Source: Lachnospiraceae bacterium
GTDB lineage: Bacteria; Bacillota; Clostridia; Lachnospirales; Lachnospiraceae
Length of the DNA stretch: 64,000 nucleotides
NCBI GenBank assembly: GCA_030524635.1
Contig: JAUNGG010000002.1
Span: 1 to 64,000, forward strand
Direction: 5' to 3'
This document shows positions 52,022 to 60,607 of the stretch, piece by piece. A program made the position numbers and the translations under genes. The notes under the pieces were generated by a model. It was not told the origin of the DNA. It saw nothing but the letters and a program-made list of their open reading frames with translations, and did no database searches. Every line of letters begins with the position of its first letter. Position 1 is the first letter of the stretch.

Positions 52022-53644
52022 TCATACATTCTGACTTAACTCTTCTACCATACAGCTATGCTTCTTTGAAGCTTTGTCATAAGCAATGCCCACAGCCAGG
52101 ATCCTGCCTGTATAGCGCCGTTCTTCGCCTATCTTTCCCTGAAACTTCAGTGCATACCTTCTGTCCTTGATCTGGTTGATGGCTTCCTGTGCTGCATGAT
52201 CCACCTTCAGTTCCAGGATGATGCAGTCTGCCTGATAATCGTCAGGATAGAAAATAAAATCAACATAGCCAATACCAGCTTTATCTTCCCGCTTGATCCG
52301 GTAGTAATCTCTGGCAGCCAGATAGACCAGATTGACCACGGCTGTCAGATCCGTCTCGTTGCTGTAGCTGAGCAGAGGAATTTCCGTATCATGGGCATAT
52401 GCGAGGATCTGGAGCATGGTCTCGGTATCTCCAGCTTTCGTTGCTGCCAGCATTCGCTCCGATTCTTTTGCCAGACGATTTACATAACCCAATGACGGCT
52501 CCTTCCGCAGCATTTCATCGAACTTATCCATTAATTCCTTATTGGGAATGGAAACACAGCCTTTTTCATAGCTTAGGAAACCATAGACTACCATTGCCGA
52601 GAAAATCTCATCCTTCGTCGTCAGATTCATATACGTTGCAGCATATTCCTGAATTTTAGCCGGAACCGGAATTCCGGAAACCATCAAAGCCAGATCATCC
52701 CGCACATCCGCAACATTGTGTTTTATATAATAGAAAATCTCATCATACGGTCCGGAACTGGTCCAGTAACTTCCCAGATTATTATTGCTCAAAGAAGCTA
52801 CTACAGAACGTGGATTATACACTCGTTCACCAGAGCGAATGTGATAGCCATCATACCAGACCTGCAGCCCCTCCCTTGTCACTCTTGGAAATTCTGTTTG
52901 CCTCTGATATTTTTCAAAAATTACATCTACCTCAGAATCTGTAAAGCCAAAATACTCACAGTATTTCTCTTCTGTTGCCATTGTGTATTCTAAAAACATA
53001 TTTAATTCGGAACCACTGGAGTACTTGGCAATTGGAAGAATCCCTGTCATATAGGCAAATTCCACATATGGCTGATTCTTCAGCAGATTACTTAAAAAAT
53101 CAATATAATCTGACTGATCCTGCGGTGTGGCAAAGCTTCTGTGAAAGATAAAATCCCACTCATCCAGAACAAAAATAAATCTTGCTGTATGATCAAAGGA
53201 ATATACCTTGAGCAGCGCATCCCACACTGCATCATCTTCTCGAATCATGGCCTCCGGATAAGCATTCTGCAAATCCTCCAACAGCTGATCCTCGATTCGG
53301 CTGATGTATTGCTCATAAGTCTTGCATCGCCTTGGAATCTTGTTAAAAGAAATTTGAATCACATGATGCTGATTCCGATGTGCCTTATACTTCGGCTCCC
53401 CTCCGATCCAAAGAGAGTCAAAAATATCTGCGCTGTCCATCCCTCTGGAAAAATAAGAGGCAATCATGTCAGCAGCCATGGTCTTCCCAAACCGGCGCGG
53501 CCTGGTCACGCAAATACAGTTACCACCCTGCTCAACGAGAGGAATCAGCTCTGCAATCATCCGTGTCTTATCCACAAAATATGGTTTCATGGTTTCACTC
53601 TTGTATAATGTGTATGCACTTGATCCATTTAAGTAAATTCCCAT
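52022..53644 (-). CDS. AAA-ATPase-like / PD-(D/E)XK nuclease-like protein
   Basis: 540 residues. N-terminal half matches the AAA_ATPase-like family (PF09820 type): YFVDKTRMIAELIPLVEQG, a Walker A variant CVTRPRRFGKTMAADM and Walker B FIFVLDEWDFIF. The C-terminal half has the DUF1703 PD-(D/E)XK fold: GYVDFIFYPDD and CIILELKVDHAAQEAINQI with the E-x-K catalytic pair. These proteins are common in gut Clostridia and Bacteroidetes in many copies; role unknown, possibly mobile-element or defence related. It has a good promoter at 53682-53709. Confidence 0.88.
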   Translation of the reverse strand: MGIYLNGSSAYTLYKSETMKPYFVDKTRMIAELIPLVEQGGNCICVTRPRRFGKTMAADMIASYFSRGMDSADIFDSLWIGGEPKYKAHRNQHHVIQISFNKIPRRCKTYEQYISRIEDQLLEDLQNAYPEAMIREDDAVWDALLKVYSFDHTARFIFVLDEWDFIFHRSFATPQDQSDYIDFLSNLLKNQPYVEFAYMTGILPIAKYSSGSELNMFLEYTMATEEKYCEYFGFTDSEVDVIFEKYQRQTEFPRVTREGLQVWYDGYHIRSGERVYNPRSVVASLSNNNLGSYWTSSGPYDEIFYYIKHNVADVRDDLALMVSGIPVPAKIQEYAATYMNLTTKDEIFSAMVVYGFLSYEKGCVSIPNKELMDKFDEMLRKEPSLGYVNRLAKESERMLAATKAGDTETMLQILAYAHDTEIPLLSYSNETDLTAVVNLVYLAARDYYRIKREDKAGIGYVDFIFYPDDYQADCIILELKVDHAAQEAINQIKDRRYALKFQGKIGEERRYTGRILAVGIAYDKASKKHSCMVEELSQNV

Positions 53645-53681
53645 CCGTCATTGACTCCCTTCCAAAGTGGAAAAAATTAAA

Positions 53682-53709
53682 ATCATACCGCCTGTTATTG
53701 TAAAATCAA
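53682..53709 (-). promoter_or_regulatory. Promoter of the AAA/PD-(D/E)XK gene
   Basis: Minus strand: TTGATT (53709-53704), 16-base spacer, TATGAT (53687-53682). Confidence 0.65.
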
Positions 53710-53957
53710 GGTAACTACGCTTAGTGTAAGCTTAACATACAGCAATAAAAAAAACAAGCAATGTCCGGATTTGCAGCAAATTTCTTTCCAATTTTTTGAA
53801 AAATTCTTATGTTTTTCTAAAAGTCCTTGCAGAAAACCGGAAACTAAAATATACTCTTTCATAGCATAAGTTCCAAAGTTGGCTTTTACTTTGTCCAGCA
53901 AACAAACATGCCTGCCGGCGCAGGCGTACTATGAAAGAAATCGAGGATAGGTATCAT
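53710..53957. other. Gene-free divergent spacer
   Basis: AT-rich region between the AAA-type gene and signal peptidase. A GCCTGC/GCAGGC hairpin lies at about 53910-53925. A 68-codon minus-strand frame here has a TTG start and no SD and is not supported. Confidence 0.6.
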
Positions 53958-54566
53958 ATGAGTTCTGAAAATCGCAGATTAGGTTCTCCCGTCCGGCACG
54001 AGGAAGAAAAATCCCATAAAAAAAAGAAGACCCCCAGCAGCGGCCTGAAAGCTGAGATCATCAGCTGGATCCAGATCCTTTTGACCGCCGCCTGTATTGC
54101 CTTTGTGTTGAATACCTTTATTATTGCAAACAGCAAGGTGCCAAGCGGTTCCATGGAAAATACGATTATGACTGATGACCGTGTGATCGGCTCCCGGCTT
54201 ACGTACCGGTTCTCCGACCCAGAGCGGGGGGATATTGCTATTTTCCATTTTCCAGATGATGAATCCATCTACTACGTGAAACGTGTGATCGGTCTTCCTG
54301 GAGATACCGTGGACATTATTAATGGAGCAGTGTATCTGAATGGCTCGGAAACGCCCTTGGAGGAGCCCTACTTAAAGGAAGCGATGCTTCCGGAGGAGGA
54401 TATGCATTTTGAGGTACCTGAGGATTCCTACTTTATGATGGGCGACAACCGTAATTTTTCTTATGATGCCCGTTACTGGAACCATCACTTTGTAAAGAGA
54501 GATAAGATCATTGCAAAGGTTATGTTCCGGTACTGGCCGTTAACGAAAATGGGGACGGTGAAGTAA
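53958..54566 (+). CDS. lepB: Signal peptidase I
   Basis: 202 residues from ATG 53958 (MSSENRRLGSP), with AGGATAGG ahead; an ATG nine codons earlier (53931) has no SD. Basic cytoplasmic start, one membrane segment (WIQILLTAACIAFVLNTFII), then the serine-lysine protease: nucleophile Ser65 in KVPSGSMENT, general-base Lys108 in YYVKRVIGLPGD and the MGDNRNFSYDARYW motif. It removes signal peptides from exported proteins. It converges on the pseudopilus operon with 5 bases between stops. Confidence 0.96.
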   Translation: MSSENRRLGSPVRHEEEKSHKKKKTPSSGLKAEIISWIQILLTAACIAFVLNTFIIANSKVPSGSMENTIMTDDRVIGSRLTYRFSDPERGDIAIFHFPDDESIYYVKRVIGLPGDTVDIINGAVYLNGSETPLEEPYLKEAMLPEEDMHFEVPEDSYFMMGDNRNFSYDARYWNHHFVKRDKIIAKVMFRYWPLTKMGTVK

Positions 54567-54571
54567 GCCTT

Positions 54572-55198
54572 TTATTCCTCCACAAGGATTCTTTCACAAT
54601 CCTCCTCTGTTTCAAATTGATAGCATGGTACCGCGCGGCTGACGGAATAGGTGAAGCCGGACCTGGGATTGTGCAGCGTCAGGCTGACCCGGATCACATT
54701 GCTGGGAATTCCGACCTCCCGCTCCAATGCTTCAAAGTTCAGTTCCTGGATCACAAATCCCTGATACAGCTTTTCATCGTAGGTCCATGGATTCTCTTCA
54801 GGATCGAATTTCGTGGGATAATACCAGAGCAGAAGATATGGATTTCCCTCCTCCCCGGTCCGGGTAATCTCTACTATACGGTCCTCCCGGTTGGTAAATA
54901 TAATGGAGGGACAGCCATTTCTTCCTTCCAAGGTCAAAATCACGGTACTTCCTGGATATCTGCTGTTTTTGGCTCCGGCAATCTCACCAGTTATCTTATC
55001 CAACAGGATATCGCTAACTGTCACAGCATCGATGGTGGATTTCATCCGGTAATGCAGCCGAAGGCTTTGTGACAGGATGATTCCGGCTGCCGTCAGGAAC
55101 ATTCCGGTCAAGGCAAAGCTGACGATTGCCTCCACCATGGTGTAGCCATTTTGACCTAGGTTCCATATTTTCCAATTTTTCCATTTCTTCCTTATCAT
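54572..55198 (-). CDS. Prepilin-like protein (minor pseudopilin)
   Basis: 208 residues from ATG 55198 (GGAG 6 bases ahead; another ATG at 55210). Type IV prepilin N-terminus: basic leader, then NGYTMVEAIVSFALTGMFLT with Gly before the cleavage site, Glu5 and a hydrophobic helix. The rest is a globular part with a two-cysteine C-terminus (VPCYQFETEEDCERI). Last gene of the pil operon. Resembles PilW/GspJ-type minor pilins by length. Confidence 0.82.
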   Translation of the reverse strand: MIRKKWKNWKIWNLGQNGYTMVEAIVSFALTGMFLTAAGIILSQSLRLHYRMKSTIDAVTVSDILLDKITGEIAGAKNSRYPGSTVILTLEGRNGCPSIIFTNREDRIVEITRTGEEGNPYLLLWYYPTKFDPEENPWTYDEKLYQGFVIQELNFEALEREVGIPSNVIRVSLTLHNPRSGFTYSVSRAVPCYQFETEEDCERILVEE

Positions 55199-55240
55199 GG
55201 CTAGCTCCATCCCCTTTCTTCTGCCGATAAATCACAGACA

Positions 55241-55663
55241 CTACTCACCATCTGACACATCATAGAGTTTCCCGCGCCAGCCCTCTGTGCTGGTATGCCG
55301 GTACAGTTCCATCTCCTCCACAGAAAAGGAATCCCGTTCCTCCTCTCCTTGATTGGAATCGATCCGCTCAAAAAGAATCGTGCCTTCCCTCACCAGCTCT
55401 GTCTGAAGGTTCTCTTTTAAGTAATAATCCTCACAGAACCGGGCATTTTCTTCCATCAATGCTGTGGCCTGGAGGGTCATGCGGCTGCAGGTAAGAAAGA
55501 CATTGGAAAACATGGCAGCTACGATTACCAGCATGGCAAAGCTGATGATGACTTCCACCATGGTGCTGCCTTCCTGCTTCCATCTGCCCCCGTGATGGAA
55601 TGTTGTCAGTTTTCTCAGCCATACTGCCGCTGGTTCCATCATCCTTTCCATGATCCTTTCCAT
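55241..55663 (-). CDS. Prepilin-like protein (minor pseudopilin)
   Basis: 140 residues from ATG 55663, overlapping the upstream stop as TAATG, with GGAGGGGAAGG ahead. Leader followed by EGSTMVEVIISFAMLVIVAA: Gly before cleavage, Glu5 retained. Short polar remainder. The leader is long (about 32 residues) and includes MERIMERMMEP. Resembles PilV/GspI-type minor pilins. Confidence 0.82.
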   Translation of the reverse strand: MERIMERMMEPAAVWLRKLTTFHHGGRWKQEGSTMVEVIISFAMLVIVAAMFSNVFLTCSRMTLQATALMEENARFCEDYYLKENLQTELVREGTILFERIDSNQGEEERDSFSVEEMELYRHTSTEGWRGKLYDVSDGE

Positions 55664-56298
55664 TATCCTTCCCCTCCATCCCGTTCCACGATTTGAGACC
55701 ATTTCCAGGTCCCTTCCTCCTCATTGCTTACTTTCGAATAAATATCCGTCCAAGTACAAGCTTCCTGCCGGATGGTACAGGTTACTTCCACATACAGGTC
55801 AATATCAATGCTGTGAAAATAGGATTCCCAGCTTTCCCGGCCATCCCATTTCCGACCGCTTCCATTGACCCAGTACAGACTGACGGTGATCGTGCCGGCC
55901 TCCTCAGGCCATTCCTCATCTGTGAGCTGAAAGCTTCTCTTTGCCGCAGAAAGTGTATGCTCCGGGCCGCCCCTGGCATTGTAATCCGGCCAGCCGCTGC
56001 TCCTGCTGCAAACATATGCTCCCACATACTGCCGAAGGCTGTGGTCAGGCGGGCTGTCAGATGGGATATGAGAATAATCCTCTGCCGTCAGCTCCTTCCC
56101 CAGCCTCCGGCTGACGGATTCCGCCATAATCCGGCATTGCTCCCTGGCGGAGGATCGCCGGGCAGAGGCAGTAAGAACAGAAGCCGCCAGCAGAAGGGAG
56201 AGACTGACTGTCACAGTTACCATCATGACACAAAGCACTACAATCAGTGCAGAGCCCTTTTGATTCGTCAGGGGACTGCTTTTTATTTTTTCTCTCAT
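55663..56298 (-). CDS. PilX/GspK-like membrane protein of the pilus operon
   Basis: 211 residues from ATG 56298 (MREKIKSSPLTNQKG), with GGAGGG ahead. N-terminus NQKGSALIVVLCVMMVTVTV resembles PilX/GspK-type atypical pilins, which have GxAL.V instead of the usual GFTLxE and lack Glu5. A helical stretch and a mixed globular part follow. Its start lies one base from the end of the upstream prepilin gene. Confidence 0.75.
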   Translation of the reverse strand: MREKIKSSPLTNQKGSALIVVLCVMMVTVTVSLSLLLAASVLTASARRSSAREQCRIMAESVSRRLGKELTAEDYSHIPSDSPPDHSLRQYVGAYVCSRSSGWPDYNARGGPEHTLSAAKRSFQLTDEEWPEEAGTITVSLYWVNGSGRKWDGRESWESYFHSIDIDLYVEVTCTIRQEACTWTDIYSKVSNEEEGTWKWSQIVERDGGEG

Positions 56299-56299
56299 T

Positions 56300-57790
56300 T
56301 TAATCCCTCCTGCCTGACCCTTCCCCAGTTGAAGCTTCCTCCTCTGGATCTTCCCCATCCAAGTTTTCAGGATTCTCCGCCTCTGCTTCCGCCTCAGTCC
56401 ATTCAGAAAAATCACAGATCACCTGATTGCTCTCCTTCATGGAAGTGCTGACATATCCATCTCCATACCCAATCACGGTACAGAAAATGCGCTCTGCCTG
56501 ATCTTCATCCAGCAGATCCATCAAAGCATAATCACCATAAGAAAACCAGGGAAGCTCCACGCTGCTGCGGCTGGCTGGAGAATCGGCTTCCCCTTCCTCT
56601 CCCTCTCCATACAGGTTTGGATCATCCAGCACCAGAGTAATCTGATACTGAAGCTCATCTAAAATAATGGGAAAGCAATACCATTCTTCTCTTCCATTCT
56701 GTGTCACAAGGGCCTGTATCACCTGGCAGTCTGTGCCAGAATCCAATGTGGTCAGCTTTTTAGGAATCCCACTGTAACCCACACTGAAGGAAAGCCTGCC
56801 TCTAATCCCCACAGACTGTCCGGGATTCAGTGAAATCCTGCAGACCTTCTCAAATTCCAGCTCATCCTCTCCTTCCTCCCATTCCATTTCATCCGCTCCA
56901 TCCTTCCACAGGATACCGCCATAAAGGGTGATATCATAGGTCAGATTCTTCCAGTTATCCAGATCCTCTGCAGCTACCTGCCAGCTGACACAGAGCCTGT
57001 CCTTATTTTGAAGCTTCAGACTGCGGATCGCCGGCTTTTTTGGCTTACCACTTACGGATTTAGACAGCGTATCCACTCCGTAATATCCAATCATTTCCTT
57101 CTTCCGATTCCCAATCCTGCGGTCTGTAATATTGGCCCTGTCAGTGCTGGAATCAGCGCCTGAACCAATCTCCCGGCTATCTCCCGACTCTGCACCTGAC
57201 CTGTCACTTAAACCATCATCTGGCGCCTTCCCAAAGCCCTCCGGCCAATGGCTGCTGTATAAAACCCCGTAAACCAGCCCTTCTGAGGGCTCCAGTTCGA
57301 TCCGGATGGTTCCTTCCATCAATATGGTCTTATCTAAAATATACGGCTCGATCAGCTGATACAAAGCTTGTATCTTCCAGTCGGCATTGACATCATTGTC
57401 CAAACTCCCTTCCAAGTACCGGACATAATCCTGCCTGCCGGCCTCCAGAACATAAATCCTGCCTTCCTGGTTCGTCCACACCTGCTCGGCATCCACTGGC
57501 TTTCCATCTCCATCGGTCAATTGCTCCACATCCAGCGGCCTGTCATCTGCAAATAATGCAGCCAGTTCCGAAAGCTGCCCCTGCTGGGAACGCTTTGTCA
57601 GCTCAGCCTGGGCTGCCAGGAAAATGCTCTGGGCATATTCATTCTGCTTTTGAAACTCTGCATATCGAAGATACCCGGTTACACCCCATGCCCCCGCCGC
57701 CAGCAGGATCAGCATAAGAGCCATGACTACCACCAGCTCGATCAAGGTAAATCCAGCCTGTTTCCAGCATTCTCTGCACCTGATTCCCAT
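56300..57790 (-). CDS. Large prepilin-like protein
   Basis: 496 residues, far longer than usual type IV pilins (130-200). Start at ATG 57790 (MGIRCRECWKQ); an ATG at 57808 overlaps pilB. Classic prepilin N-terminus KQAGFTLIELVVVMALMLIL: Gly before cleavage, Phe1, Glu5. The C-terminal 440 residues include a charged insert (GSGADSSTDRANITDRRIGN), a beta-rich domain (about 250-420) and a very acidic end (EAEAEAENPENLDGEDPEEE). The globular part is probably exposed at the tip or side of a pilus. Confidence 0.85.
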   Translation of the reverse strand: MGIRCRECWKQAGFTLIELVVVMALMLILLAAGAWGVTGYLRYAEFQKQNEYAQSIFLAAQAELTKRSQQGQLSELAALFADDRPLDVEQLTDGDGKPVDAEQVWTNQEGRIYVLEAGRQDYVRYLEGSLDNDVNADWKIQALYQLIEPYILDKTILMEGTIRIELEPSEGLVYGVLYSSHWPEGFGKAPDDGLSDRSGAESGDSREIGSGADSSTDRANITDRRIGNRKKEMIGYYGVDTLSKSVSGKPKKPAIRSLKLQNKDRLCVSWQVAAEDLDNWKNLTYDITLYGGILWKDGADEMEWEEGEDELEFEKVCRISLNPGQSVGIRGRLSFSVGYSGIPKKLTTLDSGTDCQVIQALVTQNGREEWYCFPIILDELQYQITLVLDDPNLYGEGEEGEADSPASRSSVELPWFSYGDYALMDLLDEDQAERIFCTVIGYGDGYVSTSMKESNQVICDFSEWTEAEAEAENPENLDGEDPEEEASTGEGSGRRD

Positions 57791-57794
57791 AGCG

Positions 57795-59918
57795 CTACCC
57801 CATCTCATTATAGTAGGCTGCCCGTTTCAGTTCCTCCATACTGGTAATTCCCTGCTCCACCAGCTCAGCTGCACATTCCTTTAAAGTCCGCATTCCCTGA
57901 GCATGGATCCCGTGTTCCCGGATCTGCTCCGCGGACGCTCCCTCGCTTATCATTCTCCTCACCGCTTGATCCACGATCAGGATCTCATGGACCGCCACCC
58001 GTCCCCGATATCCGGTGCCATTGCAGGAAGGACAGCCTGCAGGGACGCGGATCCTGGCAGGTCTTTTATCCAACAGTTTCCAGTCCTCCTCATCTGCCTT
58101 GGCCGTCCTGGCACATTCAGGACAAAGCTTTCGAAGCAGCCGCTGCGCCACGATTCCTACCAGGGAGCTGGCTGTGAGATAGGGCTCTACGCCCATATCC
58201 TTCAGACGGATAATGGAGGAAGCTGCATCGTTTGTGTGAAGCGTAGACAGCACCAAATGTCCGGTGACAGCGGCCCGGACAGATATGGCAGCGGTTTCCT
58301 TATCTCGTGTTTCTCCGATCATAATGATATCGGGATCCTGACGCAGCAGCGCCCGAAGGCCATTCTCAAAGGTCAGCCCCTTTTTCAGATTGACCTGGCA
58401 CTGGCTGATGCCCGGCAGATTTTTCTCCACCGGGTCTTCTATGGTACAGATATTGACAGGGCGTTTTGCCAGCTCCTGGAGTACCAGATACAGCGTTGTG
58501 GTTTTCCCTGAGCCGGTAGGTCCGGTCAGATAGATCAGGCCATTGGGCGCATCCAGCATCTGGCGCAGTTTCTGGTAATCCTCATGATTCATGCCGAAGG
58601 TATCGGCATACTGGATCGGCTGGTTTCCGGATAAAAGCCGGATCACAGCCTTTTCCCCATACACGGTAGGGATCACAGACACTCTGGTATTGACCGTCTC
58701 CCCATCGATCTGCATCTGGAAATGGCCGTCCTGAGGAAGCCTGCGCTCCGCAATATCCATATCTCCCAATATCTTGATCCTGGCAACCAGAGGCATATGG
58801 ACCCGTTTCTGCAGGGTGACAAATTCTCTCATGGCGCCGTCCATCCGCATTCGGACAACGGTATTATTTTCGTGAGGCTCAATATGAATATCACTGGCAT
58901 TGTTCCGGTAAGCACGCTGGATCAGCTGATTCAGAAGCTTAATGATCGGGGTATCTTCCGCTCTGCCTCCTGTCCAGGCCTTGAATCTGCCATAAATCCC
59001 GCTGCCTGGCCGGCTATTATCCCCGCCATCCAGCCCGCTATGGAACCTGTCCTCAAGCACGCCGTTAAGCCGGCTATCGACCTGGTCCTTAAACGCACCG
59101 TTAAACTGGCTGTTATCCTCGCCGCTGAACCAGTCTCTGCCTCTGCGGCCAGCTCCGCTGTTAAGCTGACTGGTGATCTCGCCGTTCACACTGCCGTTTG
59201 GCTGGCTGCTGTTTCTACTGTCACTTCCGCCGTTGAACCGTTCCTTGCCCTGGCTGTTGAATCTGCTGCCGAACCGGTCATTGCCCCTGCCTTCACGTTC
59301 CGGCACTGCAGATTCTGCTTTTTCCCCTGCTTTACCAATCCCAATACCAATTCCTCTTCGCAGGGCTTCGCTCTGCCTGCGCCAGCTCACGCTGGATGGT
59401 TCCTGGAAATCAAATAAATCGGGGGAACAGGAGGAATCATTGGCTGCGCTGGCCGCCTTCCTGGCGGCAATCTCTGAATAATAATACCGGATCGCCTGGG
59501 ACAACGGCCCGGATTCACACAGACGCAGCTCCAGATCCATGCCGGTGATCTGCCGGATATCCTCCTGACCATAAAAATTAAGAGGATCATTGGTCAAAAT
59601 TGTGAGGATGCCGGACTCCGCCTGGATGGGAAGCATCTGGTATCGTTCTGCCACTTCCACTGGAATCCTGGCCGCTGCATCCAGATCTACTGTAAGCTGA
59701 GACAGCTCCTCCACCGGAAAACCTGTACTGATCCCCAGTGCAGTCAGCATCTGCTTTTCTGAGATCAGCCCCATTTGAATGAATGCCTGCCCCAGGCGGA
59801 TCCCTTTATGCTCCTTCTGATAATTTAAAGCAGCCCCTATCTGTTCATCTGTTGCATATCCCAATTCCTTTAACACATCCCCGATACGCATGCTGCGAAA
59901 ATCGCTGATCTGATCCAT
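57795..59918 (-). CDS. pilB: Type IV pilus/type II secretion assembly ATPase
   Basis: 707 residues from ATG 59918 (MDQISDFRSMRIGDVLKELG), GGGAGG ahead. N-terminal PilB/MshEN domain (about 1-150); a linker of about 130 residues rich in Asn, Gly, Ser and Arg; then the hexameric motor: TPIIKLLNQLIQRAYRNNAS, IHIEPHE, Walker A GPTGSGKTTT, Asp and His boxes (IIMIGETRDKETA, LVLSTLHTND) and the zinc tetracysteine CPEC..CPSC. It powers polymerisation of pilins. No PilT is present. Confidence 0.95.
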   Translation of the reverse strand: MDQISDFRSMRIGDVLKELGYATDEQIGAALNYQKEHKGIRLGQAFIQMGLISEKQMLTALGISTGFPVEELSQLTVDLDAAARIPVEVAERYQMLPIQAESGILTILTNDPLNFYGQEDIRQITGMDLELRLCESGPLSQAIRYYYSEIAARKAASAANDSSCSPDLFDFQEPSSVSWRRQSEALRRGIGIGIGKAGEKAESAVPEREGRGNDRFGSRFNSQGKERFNGGSDSRNSSQPNGSVNGEITSQLNSGAGRRGRDWFSGEDNSQFNGAFKDQVDSRLNGVLEDRFHSGLDGGDNSRPGSGIYGRFKAWTGGRAEDTPIIKLLNQLIQRAYRNNASDIHIEPHENNTVVRMRMDGAMREFVTLQKRVHMPLVARIKILGDMDIAERRLPQDGHFQMQIDGETVNTRVSVIPTVYGEKAVIRLLSGNQPIQYADTFGMNHEDYQKLRQMLDAPNGLIYLTGPTGSGKTTTLYLVLQELAKRPVNICTIEDPVEKNLPGISQCQVNLKKGLTFENGLRALLRQDPDIIMIGETRDKETAAISVRAAVTGHLVLSTLHTNDAASSIIRLKDMGVEPYLTASSLVGIVAQRLLRKLCPECARTAKADEEDWKLLDKRPARIRVPAGCPSCNGTGYRGRVAVHEILIVDQAVRRMISEGASAEQIREHGIHAQGMRTLKECAAELVEQGITSMEELKRAAYYNEMG
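58985..59380 (-). repeat. Degenerate 36-bp repeats in pilB encoding a 12-residue linker unit
   Basis: The linker reads as successive units of about 12 residues: RFNGGSDSRNSS, QPNGSVNGEITS, QLNSGAGRRGRD, FNGAFKDQVDSR, LNGVLEDRFHSG, LDGGDNSRPGSG. Shared pattern: hydrophobic-Asn-Gly/Ser then polar residues, ending near Ser/Arg. In DNA this is a degenerate 36-bp tandem repeat. Confidence 0.7.
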
Positions 59919-59971
59919 TGGCTGCCTCCCTTCCCTATCTATCTGCCTGGTATACGGTTCCAATTCCGCTG

Positions 59972-60607
59972 TCACTCTGCCACCTTTTTGCACATGGAAA
60001 CCTCCAGCTTTAATTCCAGCACTTCCTCCCCAGATCCACCATCTGCAGTACTGTGACTTTTTGCCGCGATACGGCGCATGGAAATAATGCGGATTCCTGT
60101 CATGTTCTGCGAAACTGCGTCCAGCAGCCTGTCTCCATCGGTCTGGCTTCCCACCACTTCCATGGAAACCAGGGCATGATATACACTATCTGCTGCTTCG
60201 TTGTTTCCGGCTGCTGACTTCTTTCCCTTTGTTTCCCCAAATGCAAGCAGATCCGAAGCCTCCTCTGGCATTTGGATCTCCATTCTCCGGATGGATAACT
60301 CATATTCTAACGCCAGCCCGGTAAGAATCCGGTCGATCTGGCGGCTCTCCATCATGGGGAGCATGGTATTCTGAGCCTGTTCCAGCGCTTTCTCCAGTTC
60401 ATCATGAACACTGCTGACCTCAGCAAGTCCGGCGATCTTCTTTTCCTTTTCTTCCATATCTGCTTCTGCGGATTCCAGCTGTGCCAGCATATCATAATTC
60501 GCCCGATGCAGGGGCAGAATGCCAAGGAACAGATATGCCGCTGCGATCAGCAGAACACTGAGAAAAATGAGAAGTGTCTTATCCCGCTCTGTTAATTCCA
60601 GTTTCAA
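59972..60607 (-). CDS. pilO: PilO/GspM-like inner-membrane assembly protein
   Basis: 211 residues. Starts at TTG 60607, overlapping the pilM stop (TTGA), with AAAGGGGGC ahead. Short cytoplasmic part, membrane segment at 11-30 (LLIFLSVLLIAAAYLFLGIL), a coiled coil (QLESAEADMEEKEKKIAGLA) and an alpha/beta ferredoxin-like outer domain. Fits PilO, which with PilN links the cytoplasmic PilM ring to the pilus. Confidence 0.8.
   Translation of the reverse strand: MKLELTERDKTLLIFLSVLLIAAAYLFLGILPLHRANYDMLAQLESAEADMEEKEKKIAGLAEVSSVHDELEKALEQAQNTMLPMMESRQIDRILTGLALEYELSIRRMEIQMPEEASDLLAFGETKGKKSAAGNNEAADSVYHALVSMEVVGSQTDGDRLLDAVSQNMTGIRIISMRRIAAKSHSTADGGSGEEVLELKLEVSMCKKVAE

Noticed and set aside
53695-53901. 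68-codon minus-strand frame with a hydrophobic end
   Set aside because: TTG start, no SD, overlaps the promoter of the AAA-type gene.
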